The position numbers were made by a program, and so were the translations under genes. Below, piece by piece: positions 24,195 to 33,582 of a stretch of DNA of 64,000 bases (positions are counted from its first letter, which is position 1; the number at the start of each line of letters is the position of its first letter). The notes beneath the pieces were generated by a model. That model searched no databases, was not told the origin of the DNA, and was given only the letters and a program-made list of their open reading frames with translations. The DNA is taken from contig NZ_RBXB01000002.1 in the NCBI RefSeq assembly GCF_003634775.1, forward strand, positions 248,001-312,000, given 5' to 3'. The DNA comes from Chryseobacterium defluvii (GTDB lineage Bacteria > Bacteroidota > Bacteroidia > Flavobacteriales > Weeksellaceae).

Positions 24195-25406
24195 ATGAAT
24201 ATGGATCTCAAATCGAATGAGCCGTTCTGGCTGTTGAAAAATGGGCTTATTGCTTCCTATCCTTCCTTGAAATCAGATGAAGACTGTGAAGTCCTTATTG
24301 TGGGAGGTGGCATTACAGGAAGCTTAATCGCCCATCAAATGATTGAAGACGGATACCGTACAATTCTTATCGATAAGAGAGAAATATGTAATGGAAGTAC
24401 CTCGGCTACCACTTCAATGCTTCAATATGAAATTGATGTTCCCCTTTCAGAACTCATCGAAAAGGTGGGCAAAAACGGTGCTGTTAAAAGTTATCAGGCT
24501 TGTTCTGATGCCATTGATAAGATTGAGAAGTTATCAGAAGAAATCAGGTCGGATGCAGGGTTTAAAAGAAAAAAGTCTCTCTATTTTGCATCCAATAAAA
24601 GTGATATTCTCTGGTTGAAAAATGAATTTGAAACCCGTAAAAAGGCGGGCTTTAAGGTAAAGTGGCTGGAACCGGAAGAAATTATTGAAAAATTTGGTTT
24701 TAAGAATACTTATGGAGGAATAATTTCCGCTCAGGGAGCAAGTATTGATGCATTTAAACTGGCTCATGAATTATATAAGCTTAATATAAAGAAAGGACTG
24801 AAGATTTTTGACAAGACAGAAATGAAATCTGTACAATATCATAAAGGCTATAACTTAGTTTCTACTGTCAATGGTCCTACGATAAGAGCTAAGAAAATAA
24901 TTTATTGTATCGGATATGAAAGTAAAAACCTGATCAAAGAAAATTTTGTTGACCTCAAAAGCACCTACGCCATAGTTTCTGAGATCGATAAAATAAAGTT
25001 CCGGAATATTACTGATATATTGGTGTGGAATACCGATAAGCCTTATCTCTACCTGCGTACTACAGATGATGGACGAATGCTGATCGGTGGTGGAGACGAA
25101 GATTTTTATGATGCCGGGAAACGGGATGCCCTTCTTGATAAAAAAGAAAAGGAAATCCTGAAAGCATTGAAAAAAATCAAACCTGATTACCATTTTTATA
25201 CCGATTTCGTTTGGGCAGGCACTTTTGGTGAAACCAAAGACGGGCTTCCCTATATCGGAACCCATGAAAAATTTAAAAACTCCTTTTTTGTTCTCGGTTT
25301 CGGAGGAAACGGAATCACTTTTTCAGTGGCCGGAATGGAAATGGCTTCTCTATTTATGAAAAACAAAAAACATCCTTTATCAAAATACTTTAAGTTTGGA
25401 AGGTGA
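24195..25406 (+). CDS. FAD-dependent oxidoreductase (DadA/glycine oxidase-like, DAO family)
   Basis: Flavoenzyme of 403 aa. The dinucleotide-binding motif LIVGGGITGSLIAHQM is at about residues 34-50, followed by DKREICNGSTSATTSML. A second FAD contact is IGYES, and the C-terminal FAD-binding GFGGNGITFS lies near residue 378. The DAO family oxidises amines and amino acids; the substrate cannot be named. A second ATG two codons in (24201) is an alternative start. It converges with the Crp/Fnr regulator gene with only a 4-nt gap. Confidence 0.87.
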   Translation: MNMDLKSNEPFWLLKNGLIASYPSLKSDEDCEVLIVGGGITGSLIAHQMIEDGYRTILIDKREICNGSTSATTSMLQYEIDVPLSELIEKVGKNGAVKSYQACSDAIDKIEKLSEEIRSDAGFKRKKSLYFASNKSDILWLKNEFETRKKAGFKVKWLEPEEIIEKFGFKNTYGGIISAQGASIDAFKLAHELYKLNIKKGLKIFDKTEMKSVQYHKGYNLVSTVNGPTIRAKKIIYCIGYESKNLIKENFVDLKSTYAIVSEIDKIKFRNITDILVWNTDKPYLYLRTTDDGRMLIGGGDEDFYDAGKRDALLDKKEKEILKALKKIKPDYHFYTDFVWAGTFGETKDGLPYIGTHEKFKNSFFVLGFGGNGITFSVAGMEMASLFMKNKKHPLSKYFKFGR

Positions 25407-25410
25407 TACG

Positions 25411-25998
25411 CTAAAGCTTATTGCCGTTTGAATCAAAATACCTTTTTTTTAATCTGCTTAATGAAACCGGATGCATACCCAAATAGGTGGCAAGATCTTT
25501 CGATTTTACCCGCAGGATTAATTTGGAATTCTGGTTGAGTAATTGGAGATACCTTTCTTCCGGGGTCAAGCGGAGAAAAGAATAAAAATTACTGTAAATA
25601 TCCATGGCGGTTTTTTTCCAGTACATTAAAAGTAAGGAGGCTATATTAGGATAATCTTTAATCGATTCTTCCAGTTCATTATAATTCAGAAGGAACATGG
25701 TGGTTTCCTCCAATGCTTCATAGGTAAGTGATGAAGGGCGGTTAAGTGCTAAAATCTCCATGCAGCCATATATATTGTTCTCAGGAACAAACCATACAGT
25801 TTTATTATTTTTATCATATACTCTTATAAGTCCTTTCAGTACAATGCCGACCTGACTGATCTGCTCTCCTCTGTGTAAGATTATTTTATTCTCCGGAAAG
25901 GTAACCATCTGAACCAGTTCTAATAATTTTTCCTTATCACGGTCATGAAGAAAGTCATTCTGCTCAAAATAATCTTGAGTAAATTCATTAGATCTCAT
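25411..25998 (-). CDS. Crp/Fnr family transcriptional regulator
   Basis: Regulator of 195 aa. The cyclic-nucleotide-binding fold at about 25-140 has ENKIILHRGEQISQVGIVLK and WFVPENNIYG. The C-terminal helix-turn-helix is short, with KDLATYLGMHPVSLSRLKK at about 165-184. No Cys cluster of the Fnr type is visible. Many Bacteroidota carry such shortened Crp-like proteins with unknown ligands. The gene abuts the FAD oxidoreductase tail to tail. Confidence 0.9.
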   Translation of the reverse strand: MRSNEFTQDYFEQNDFLHDRDKEKLLELVQMVTFPENKIILHRGEQISQVGIVLKGLIRVYDKNNKTVWFVPENNIYGCMEILALNRPSSLTYEALEETTMFLLNYNELEESIKDYPNIASLLLMYWKKTAMDIYSNFYSFLRLTPEERYLQLLNQNSKLILRVKSKDLATYLGMHPVSLSRLKKRYFDSNGNKL

Positions 25999-26216
25999 AT
26001 GTGTTTTTATACTAACTAATGTAATAATATTATTTCAATTCAGGTAATTGTGAATGAGGAAAAAATAATAAACTGTGATGTTTTGTTATTTTATCATTAA
26101 CAGTTGTTAATAAATAATTTAGCTTTCGTTAATAAAATGTCATATTAGTAGTGATTATGATAATTTATTTATAGATAGGGTTTAGATTTGTTGAAGAATT
26201 TCAAATCAGCCAGATC

Positions 26217-26900
26217 ATGAAAAAAAAAGACTTCATTACAGTATTGCTGCTTTTTTGGGTAGGAATGCAATGCTAGTCACAGGTGGGAATCAATACAACT
26301 GATCCACAAGCTACCCTGGATATTAATGGAAATTTACGTGTTCGTGTTACTGAAAAATGCATCGGACCTTCTTGTACAGATTCTATCCTAGTGCGAAATG
26401 CACAGGGCTATGTCCAGACTATTTCAAAAGCACAACTAACTGCTCCTGCTCATAAATCCTTTGTATCCGGTACGGGAAACAGTAGTGTCATTCTTGTGGC
26501 AATTTCATCTGCTACCAACTGGGGGAAAATATTATTTGATAAGGAACTTATAGATGAAAATAATGATTTTGATATAGTAAATAACATTTTTACAGCTCCT
26601 TTGGACGGTATTTACGAGGTGTATGTTCAGTATAAAGTTTCCTCAGCTATTTCTGCAGGGGAGTTGGGAATAGGAATTTTTGTACAAAAAGGAGTGGTGG
26701 CACCTGAGCTAATAGCGGAAGAAAGCTATACTAATCTTAGCCTTCTCGGGATTCCCGTATCTCCTGCTACAAGGAGAACACAGGCCATAGTAGCGCTGAA
26801 AACCGGAGATCAGGTTTTCTTCGGAGCCAAAGCATCTATCTCTTCACTGGACCTCTTATCGGGCTCTTCATCATTATTCTCCATTCATCAGATAAAATAA
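26217..26900 (+). pseudogene. C1q-like cell-surface protein with an in-frame stop in its signal peptide
   Basis: Reading from the ATG at 26217 gives a normal signal peptide, MKKKDFITVLLLFWVGMQC, then TAG at 26274-26276, then in the same frame SQVGINTTDPQATLDING. Typical Bacteroidota homologues read C-Y-S-Q-V-G-I-N-T here, so a Tyr codon (TAT or TAC) has become TAG by one substitution. The remaining ORF (GTG at 26283, 205 aa) is intact. Its C-terminal half has a C1q/TNF-like jelly-roll pattern (FDKELIDENNDF, then FTAPLDGIYEVYVQYKV). Without readthrough or correction the product would lack its export signal. A sequencing error is possible. Confidence 0.8.
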
Positions 26901-26927
26901 TCATTTGTGTTTTTATTTTTGTGTATT

Positions 26928-26955
26928 GGCGGCCGGCTCATTTGAGCCGGCCGCC
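26928..26955. repeat. Perfect GC-rich palindromic hairpin between convergent genes
   Basis: A 13-bp stem GGCGGCCGGCTCA/TGAGCCGGCCGCC with a TT loop. It has no good T-tract on either strand but is far more GC-rich than its surroundings. It may be a terminator for the convergent neighbours or a REP-like element. Confidence 0.75.
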
Positions 26956-26962
26956 TAAGGTA

Positions 26963-28165
26963 TTATAAACTATATCCGTTTTCCCTGGCCAGTTCTACAA
27001 TAGATCTTTCAATGGCTTTTCCAAGATCGTCTGTGTCTGCATTGCCTCTTTTTTTCATTTCGGCATCAATGTAGGCCTGTCTTTTTTTTGATAATTCCTC
27101 AATTTCTTTCTGAATTTTTTCACGCTCGGCAGATTTGGCGGCTACGGCTTTTTTTACCTCTTCTTTGCTTTTGCCCTTGAATTCTTCAGGGAGCTCTTCT
27201 TCTTTAACGGAACTAATGAAGTTGACATCCTTTTCTGCCCTGTCAACCAAATCCCAGTTATCATTTTTATAAGCATTTTTCTTCGCTTTGGCTACGGTTC
27301 TTTCTGCCGCATTGGAGGCAGACTGCATTACCGCATTTTTATCCTGTACCAATTGCATTTTTTTATATTCATAGCCCCTGTCTCCGTAATATATATAGGT
27401 ATCGTTCAATTTTGTATTGCATTCGGAAATTCTGATGTCATAAGGGGTTTCAATATAAATTACCTTTTTATTGCTATCGATATTAAAATATTTTCCGTCA
27501 CCCAGCACTGCTCCGTTTTGCCATGAAGTCCGGATCCCTTCGTTTCTGTCTCCACAGAAGATGGTATTGGTATAGATTCTTTTAGCCTTTGCTGACGAAA
27601 CAGATTCTTTATAGTTGATTCTTCCCTGGTCGAATGGCTCATTGCCTGCAATATAAATCAGTTTCATGCTTTTATCATTGCTGTCCCAGTTCAGATTCAT
27701 GGAAGCATCACGGATAACGGCACCACAGAACTCGCTTCCACCGTTGGTTCTTAAAGCAAACAGTTTTTCGGAAACTACATCAAGATTTTGTGTTAACGGA
27801 GTTACCTGCCGGATGTAATTTTCATCACTTATTCCGTCATTACCATATTCATATAAGGCAATTTCAATCTGTGGAGCCTGTCCGTTATACTTTAAGGTGG
27901 TTAAAGTATTCACAATATTCCAGAGCCTAGATTTAGCCTGATCAATAAGCCCGTCCATACTGTTGGATGTATCCAGTAAAAGTGCCACCTGGATTTTATT
28001 CTCCTTGCCGGTAAGAGATGGGGAGGTTGAAGAAGCATCATTCTGTGCAAATGTTCTTTCAATTTGAATGTTCGGATTTCTTTTGATACAGCCGACAGTT
28101 GAAGGGTTTTGGGCATTTAAAAATACCGCTCCCGCTGCTAAAGTTAAAAATTTTAAAGTTGACAT
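26963..28165 (-). CDS. Secreted von Willebrand factor A domain protein
   Basis: Protein of 400 aa with signal peptide LTLAAGAVFLNAQ. The vWA domain begins at about residue 55 with the MIDAS motif ALLLDTSNSMDG (D-x-S-x-S) and includes LRTNGGSEFCGAV and KLIYIAGNEPFD. The C-terminal third (about 270-400) is a charged helical region with many Lys and Glu, probably coiled coil. It lies 11 nt after the SIMPL-domain gene on the same strand, so the two are likely an operon. Ligand unknown. Confidence 0.87.
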   Translation of the reverse strand: MSTLKFLTLAAGAVFLNAQNPSTVGCIKRNPNIQIERTFAQNDASSTSPSLTGKENKIQVALLLDTSNSMDGLIDQAKSRLWNIVNTLTTLKYNGQAPQIEIALYEYGNDGISDENYIRQVTPLTQNLDVVSEKLFALRTNGGSEFCGAVIRDASMNLNWDSNDKSMKLIYIAGNEPFDQGRINYKESVSSAKAKRIYTNTIFCGDRNEGIRTSWQNGAVLGDGKYFNIDSNKKVIYIETPYDIRISECNTKLNDTYIYYGDRGYEYKKMQLVQDKNAVMQSASNAAERTVAKAKKNAYKNDNWDLVDRAEKDVNFISSVKEEELPEEFKGKSKEEVKKAVAAKSAEREKIQKEIEELSKKRQAYIDAEMKKRGNADTDDLGKAIERSIVELARENGYSL

Positions 28166-28176
28166 GATGTTATTAT

Positions 28177-28848
28177 TTAAAGGATTTCATATTTTGTTTT
28201 GATGCTGTATTTCAGCTTGATGTTTTCAATATGGTCGAAAGAATAATCTTGTACTGCTTCAGACTGTATTTGAACATTACTTACCATTTTTTGAGCATAA
28301 GCAGGTAAAACTGCATCACTTGTATAATCTTCGATCTCAATAATTTCCAAAGGATTTCCTGTTTTCCTGCCAATGCTTTCCAACAGGTAGTCTGCTTTTG
28401 CTTTAGCTGCCTTTAAAGCATTTATTTTTACCGCTTTCTTAAAGTCAGCTATTTTGGTATTTTTAATTTCAGCAATGTTCATATTGCTTACCCATTTTTG
28501 GTTCAGGTCCTCAAACAATTTGCTTATCTCTGTTTTGGTACTGACTTTAAACTGGTAGCTTTTCGTAAAAGTTTTAGTTTTTGAATAAATATTCTGGTAC
28601 ATAGATTTGAAATCTATATCTTCATTTTTCACATTATGGGTTTTTAGGATCTCGAATAACTTCTTTTCGCTTTCAGTCAGATCATTTTTATTATCCGCTT
28701 TTATGCCGATATTGAAGATGATTTCATCAGGTTCCACCTCCATTTCGGCAATTCCGGTAACTTCAATTGCATTTTTCTTTACTTCCTGTGCATGGACTAA
28801 ACTTCCTAGCGTAAAGAATCCGATCAATAAAAAATGTCTCAATTTCAT
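28177..28848 (-). CDS. SIMPL domain-containing protein (DUF541)
   Basis: Periplasmic protein of 223 aa from the ATG at 28848, which starts the signal peptide MKLRHFLLIGFFTLGSLVHA; the open frame extends further upstream but without a sensible N-terminus. The mature start IEVTGIAEMEVEPDEIIFNI is the SIMPL signature, and the internal stretch KAAKAKADYLLESIGRKTG is typical. Related proteins (YggE, BP26) are stress-linked periplasmic proteins of unclear activity. It is the first gene of a pair with the vWA protein. Confidence 0.88.
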   Translation of the reverse strand: MKLRHFLLIGFFTLGSLVHAQEVKKNAIEVTGIAEMEVEPDEIIFNIGIKADNKNDLTESEKKLFEILKTHNVKNEDIDFKSMYQNIYSKTKTFTKSYQFKVSTKTEISKLFEDLNQKWVSNMNIAEIKNTKIADFKKAVKINALKAAKAKADYLLESIGRKTGNPLEIIEIEDYTSDAVLPAYAQKMVSNVQIQSEAVQDYSFDHIENIKLKYSIKTKYEIL

Positions 28849-28941
28849 AATTTTGGGTTTTAAATTCTGAAGTAAAGGTAGCTGTATTAAGAACCTGAAA
28901 CCGGGAGACTTGGTGAAACTGCTTTTTGACTTGGTGGACAT

Positions 28942-28972
28942 AAAAAAAGACAATCCTGGTAAGGATTGTCTC
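28942..28972 (-). terminator. Rho-independent terminator after the amidohydrolase
   Basis: On the minus strand, AGACAATCCT pairs with AGGATTGTCT across a short loop, followed by TTTTTTT. It lies 24 nt beyond the amidohydrolase stop. Confidence 0.85.
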
Positions 28973-28995
28973 GTATTCTGATTTATAAAGTCTTA

Positions 28996-30759
28996 TTATC
29001 GTATGAAATAAACTTTGGAAATCTTATTATTTTTGATTTCATAGATAGCGGTTGCTTCCACTTTCTTGATCGGGTTCATCCCGGAAACACTTTCTTTATC
29101 AATAACGAAATTACCATTGATGATCCTTTCCTTAAGCTCACAATGAAGATCTGGAAGCCTCTTGAACATATCACTATAGTCTTTTCTCATGGCTTCCTTG
29201 CCTTTGCTCAATAATTTATTAGGAAAAAAGTAAAGCTCTACATCATCTGCATAAGGTTCCAGGAAAGCTTCAATATTTCTTGCATTATAAGCATTAAGCT
29301 GCTTTTGCACTAAAATTTCCGGGGTTACTTTCACTATTTTTCCGGTTTCTAATGCCTGCCCGTTTTTAAATACCAGATTTATCTTTGTGAGATTTTCTAA
29401 ATTTTCAATAGGATCAGAGTCCAACAGGACTAGATCAGCAGTTTTGCCCAAAGAAACGCTTCCGGAGCTGTTTTCTTTATTGAATATTTTAGCGGGATTT
29501 ATAGTAGCGGATTGTAAAATTTGCCAGTTACTCATTCCTGCTGCTTTCATAGCTCTGAGTTCAGCAATGAAGGATGCCGCATGCTGAGTCCCGATATTTC
29601 CAGCATCTGTACCTGCAGCTATCGTTACGCCACCGTCAGCCAGTTTTTTTAAATTAGCTATCCTGATGGAATCTACTTTTTCCATATAAGTATTTATTTG
29701 TGGCAGATTAAACCTGGTCTTTAATTTTTTAATCATTAACGAATCTGCAGTATCAGACAGATGCTTCAGATCGTATATGGATCCTATTGCTGTAGGATTA
29801 GAATTTTCCAATTCATAAGTGGTGTAGGCATTTTTCTGAGCATACGTTTTGTAATAGTTATCCGCTACGATAAGCGTAGGACATAAAACCACCTTTTTTG
29901 ATTTCAATAATTTTACAAAGTCGTCAGAAACCACTTCATCTTCAATATTGTGTACTAAAAAATTAGCCCCGTGCTGAACTGCAATTTGTGCCGTGATCCG
30001 TTCAGTAGCATGTACAGCTACCTTTAAATTATTTTTATGGGCTTCTTCAATGATTGCTTTTATAATGGGCTCATGCTTTCTTGCGGCAGCCTCCGCTTCT
30101 TTACCTTCACCCATGACGATATACCATATTTTGATAAAATCAGGCTTGTAAGGAAGCTGATCCTGTACCAGTTTCTTTGCATCCTCTATAGAAGTGACAA
30201 GGCTGAAGGGCTCATTTTTATCCAGCTTTTTAAAAGCTTCGGGCTCATAGGTAGTTAAGAGTGGCCCCGTCATATATACAGTAGGCAGATTAGCCTTCTG
30301 TGAAAATGAATTTCTGAGGGTTAGAAAATTATAGGTAGCTCCCACGTCAATTACGGATGTGATCCCGGATTTAAGATAGCGCTGCATAAAATCTTCCATA
30401 TGATCATGAACCCAATCGATTTCCTTTTCGTAGGGAGTATGTTTCCTCAGGTCTAATGCATCAGGTCTTGCGTACAAACCTCCGCTTTGAAAGAAATGCA
30501 CATGTGCGTCAGTCATTCCCGGGATTAAAAATTTTCCTTTACCATGAATAATATGGGCATTCTGGAAAGGCTTTACTTTTCCGGCGGGCCTAATCTCAGA
30601 GATAATATCTTTATTAATAATAACGGTTTGATTAGGGATAAGTTTCTTATTGATAACATCTACAATGGTAACATCCTCAATATAAGTCTGAGCCTGTAAG
30701 GTATGGATGAAGCTGCTCAGAAAGCATGCAATAATAAATAGATAACAATTTTTTTTCAT
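28996..30759 (-). CDS. Secreted amidohydrolase fused to a C-terminal NTF2/SnoaL-like domain
   Basis: Protein of 587 aa with a signal peptide ending at about LQAQ (residue 24). The amidohydrolase barrel has metal ligands HVH in GMTDAHVHFF, a candidate carboxylated Lys in PDFIKIWYI, His in VAVHATERI and LVHNIED, and Asp in AAGTDAGNIG. This matches imidazolonepropionase/prolidase-like secreted amidohydrolases. The last 110 residues, starting QKQLNAYNARNIEAFLEPY, form an NTF2-like domain. The fusion is unusual: NTF2 folds normally act as separate small enzymes or binding modules. Substrate unknown. It is monocistronic with a terminator. Confidence 0.85.
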   Translation of the reverse strand: MKKNCYLFIIACFLSSFIHTLQAQTYIEDVTIVDVINKKLIPNQTVIINKDIISEIRPAGKVKPFQNAHIIHGKGKFLIPGMTDAHVHFFQSGGLYARPDALDLRKHTPYEKEIDWVHDHMEDFMQRYLKSGITSVIDVGATYNFLTLRNSFSQKANLPTVYMTGPLLTTYEPEAFKKLDKNEPFSLVTSIEDAKKLVQDQLPYKPDFIKIWYIVMGEGKEAEAAARKHEPIIKAIIEEAHKNNLKVAVHATERITAQIAVQHGANFLVHNIEDEVVSDDFVKLLKSKKVVLCPTLIVADNYYKTYAQKNAYTTYELENSNPTAIGSIYDLKHLSDTADSLMIKKLKTRFNLPQINTYMEKVDSIRIANLKKLADGGVTIAAGTDAGNIGTQHAASFIAELRAMKAAGMSNWQILQSATINPAKIFNKENSSGSVSLGKTADLVLLDSDPIENLENLTKINLVFKNGQALETGKIVKVTPEILVQKQLNAYNARNIEAFLEPYADDVELYFFPNKLLSKGKEAMRKDYSDMFKRLPDLHCELKERIINGNFVIDKESVSGMNPIKKVEATAIYEIKNNKISKVYFIR

Positions 30760-30958
30760 GGTTCAATTAAGTTTTCTTTTTATTTGAACAAAAATAACGA
30801 AACAGTTCCGATGAAATGTTATAAAATTTCAAGGATATGATTTTTTGATATTGAAAAGTTTTGCAAAGGTAAACTTGGTGAAAAGGAGTTCTGACTTGGT
30901 GAAGAATGAGGAAGTATAAATAAAGATTTAGTTACTTTGCATTATAGATTGGGAAATA

Positions 30959-32740
30959 GTGAAATTACTCTTCAAAATCATATTAGTTTTCATATTTGCG
31001 GCTGGAAATCTTTCCTCTGCCCAGGACTCTATGCGGGTTTCAAAGGCCCTTAAATCTGCATCGAAACTGAAAAAGGCAGTTGATAATAATGACGAAAAGG
31101 GTGTTGCAGATATTTATGTAGGGATAGCTAACGATTACTATAACAAGGGTAATTATCTTAAAAGCGAAGAATATTTGCTGAAGGCAAGAAATATTTATCA
31201 GAGCCTGAATGACAAAAAAAATCTTGAAACGGTCACCAGAAAACTGGCACAATCCCAGGAAAAGCAAAATAAATTTACCCCGGCGCTTACCAACTACAGT
31301 AAAGCTGCGGAAATAAGTTCCTCCAAAGAAAACAGGGCTGTCAATTATAATGATGCTGCAAGATTATCCACTTCTTCACCTGAATTGAAGGCCGAAGTGA
31401 TTCAGAGTAATATAAATATCAGCAGGAAGGAAAATGAAAAAGGTGATTTAGCGGCAGGTTACAGCCAAATGGCAGACCTGAATATCCAGCAGAAAAATAT
31501 TCCCAAAGCGGAAGAAAACCTGAACAACGCCTATGAAATATCTAAAGAGCAGGCAGCTCCGCAACAGGCATTGGAAATCAATCAGAAACTCACAGATTTT
31601 TACGTAGACAACAAAAACTTTGATAAAGCGATTGAGGCTAAAAAGAAAGTGCTGAAAGAAGATTTCGTAAAAGAGAACACAGAGGAAAAAGTAAATCAGA
31701 TTCAGGAACTGGCGGATATCTATATCAAAAAGAATGACCCGCAGGAAGCTATTAATTTATTGAAAAATGCTTATGCCATTGCCCTTGAAAAAGGACATAC
31801 ACTGGAAGCTCAGAAAAGCGTTCAGAAACTGGACAGTTTATATAATGTATCTGAAAATACAGATGCTTCCGTGCAACTTTACAGGGATTTTTTAGGAAAG
31901 CTTCCCGATTTGGTTTCCAAAGACAGAAGCCTGGTAGATAACAAAATATTAGAAGATACCGAAGAACGGATTTCACAGCTGGAGAAAGAAAAAAAGCTTA
32001 AAGATGAGCTTATTCGTAAGAAAAATATATTCAATTATGGTTTAATAGGGGCTTTGATCCTTTTATCAGGATTAGTAGGTCTCATTTTCTGGACACTGAG
32101 AAAAGTTCAGGTTAAGAATAAAAAAATTGCCTTGCAGTCGCTTCGCCGTGAGATGAATCCTCATTTTATTTTTAATAGCCTGAATAGTGTTAATCAATTC
32201 ATTGCAACCAATAATGAACTGGAAGCCAACCGATATCTGACGAGGTTTTCAAAGCTGATGCGTGGAGTGATGGAAAACTCTACGGAAGACTTCATTCCGT
32301 TTCAGCAGGAGCTGGATTTATTACAAAACTACCTGGCGTTAGAGAAAACACGTTTTGCGGATAAATTTGATTATGAGATCCATGTGGATGAAAACCTGAA
32401 TTTACAAAGCCTGCAAATCCCCGGAATGCTTGTTCAGCCGTTTCTGGAAAACGCAATCTGGCACGGGCTGCGCTATAGAAGCGGGAAAGGGCTTCTAAAT
32501 CTGAGCTTTGAAAAACTTAATGATCATTTGAAAATCACCATTGAAGATAACGGAATAGGAATAGAAGAAAGTAAAAAGCAAAAAACAGAACACCAAAAAA
32601 TAAGAGAAGGCCGGGGAATGAAGAACACACTGGAGAGAATTGCTTTATTGAATGATTTATACAGCCGCCATATTCAGTGTGATATAACAGATAAGAAAAA
32701 TGAACAGGGAGTTTTAGTGGTTATAAGTTATGAGTTATAA
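30959..32740 (+). CDS. LytS-type sensor histidine kinase with TPR region
   Basis: Kinase of 593 aa starting at GTG (no ATG fits the signal peptide KLLFKIILVFIFAAGNLSSA). TPR-like repeats span about 30-330, and a TM helix lies at about 359-381. The His_kinase domain has the phospho-acceptor motif REMNPHFIFNSLNSVNQFI, and the HATPase has ENAIWHGLRY and EDNGIGIEE. It is followed 48 nt later by a LytTR response regulator, forming a two-component pair. The region upstream (30760-30958) is divergent with the amidohydrolase gene. Signal unknown. Confidence 0.92.
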   Translation: MKLLFKIILVFIFAAGNLSSAQDSMRVSKALKSASKLKKAVDNNDEKGVADIYVGIANDYYNKGNYLKSEEYLLKARNIYQSLNDKKNLETVTRKLAQSQEKQNKFTPALTNYSKAAEISSSKENRAVNYNDAARLSTSSPELKAEVIQSNINISRKENEKGDLAAGYSQMADLNIQQKNIPKAEENLNNAYEISKEQAAPQQALEINQKLTDFYVDNKNFDKAIEAKKKVLKEDFVKENTEEKVNQIQELADIYIKKNDPQEAINLLKNAYAIALEKGHTLEAQKSVQKLDSLYNVSENTDASVQLYRDFLGKLPDLVSKDRSLVDNKILEDTEERISQLEKEKKLKDELIRKKNIFNYGLIGALILLSGLVGLIFWTLRKVQVKNKKIALQSLRREMNPHFIFNSLNSVNQFIATNNELEANRYLTRFSKLMRGVMENSTEDFIPFQQELDLLQNYLALEKTRFADKFDYEIHVDENLNLQSLQIPGMLVQPFLENAIWHGLRYRSGKGLLNLSFEKLNDHLKITIEDNGIGIEESKKQKTEHQKIREGRGMKNTLERIALLNDLYSRHIQCDITDKKNEQGVLVVISYEL

Positions 32741-32788
32741 GTTATGAGTTTCTGATGGATCATCTCTTTCTAAACCTAAATTCAAAAA

Positions 32789-33523
32789 ATGAAAATAAAA
32801 GCCATACTCGTAGATGACGAAGCCATTGCAAGAGATGTTTTAAAAAATTATCTCACCAAATATTGTCCGCAGGTTGAAATTGTAGGAGAAGCGGAAAATA
32901 TAAAAGAAGCGGTTCCCTTAATTGCCGGAAAGCAACCGCAATTGGTTTTTCTGGATGTGGAAATGCCTTTCGGGAATGCTTTTGATGTATTGGAAGCCAC
33001 CAAAGAATTTTCTTACGAAACCATTTTTATTACCGCATTTTCACAATATTCTTTGCAGGCACTTAACAAATCTGCAAGCTATTATATTTTAAAACCGATT
33101 GATATTCAGGAATTGATTGTTGCGGTGAATAAGGTGATTGAAAGTATTGAAAAGAAAGAAGAGCTCAACAGAAATAAAATTTTGCTGGAGAATTTAAAGC
33201 TAAAACCTGAAAAGCAGCAACTCATTTTACCTACTTTACAAGGCTTTGATGTGGTGAAAACGGAAGACATTGTACGGCTTCAGGCAGACGGAAACTTCAC
33301 GCAGGTCTATCTTACGGACCATTCGAAAAAAATGGTATGCAGGTTTTTAAAACATTTCGATGATCTGTTGGAAAATCCTTTTGTAAGAGTACACCGTTCC
33401 CATATCATCAATACCAATTTTGTTAAATCTTACCATAAAAGTGGAACAGTAACACTATCCGACAATACGGAGATTGAAGTTTCCGGAAGTTTTAAAGATA
33501 ATTTTCTGAAAGTTTTCTCATAG
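32789..33523 (+). CDS. LytTR family response regulator
   Basis: Regulator of 244 aa. The receiver has DDEAIARD near the N-terminus, phospho-acceptor Asp in LVFLDVEMPFGN (about 55) and Lys in YYILKPIDIQE. The C-terminal LytTR DNA-binding domain (about 145-243) has VRLQADGNFTQVYLTD and VRVHRSHIINTNFV. It partners the LytS-type kinase upstream. Confidence 0.94.
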   Translation: MKIKAILVDDEAIARDVLKNYLTKYCPQVEIVGEAENIKEAVPLIAGKQPQLVFLDVEMPFGNAFDVLEATKEFSYETIFITAFSQYSLQALNKSASYYILKPIDIQELIVAVNKVIESIEKKEELNRNKILLENLKLKPEKQQLILPTLQGFDVVKTEDIVRLQADGNFTQVYLTDHSKKMVCRFLKHFDDLLENPFVRVHRSHIINTNFVKSYHKSGTVTLSDNTEIEVSGSFKDNFLKVFS

Positions 33524-33582
33524 ATGAATAAGGCGTAGGCATTATTTTTGAAGTTTTCATACAACCACAAAACGTTAGTATT

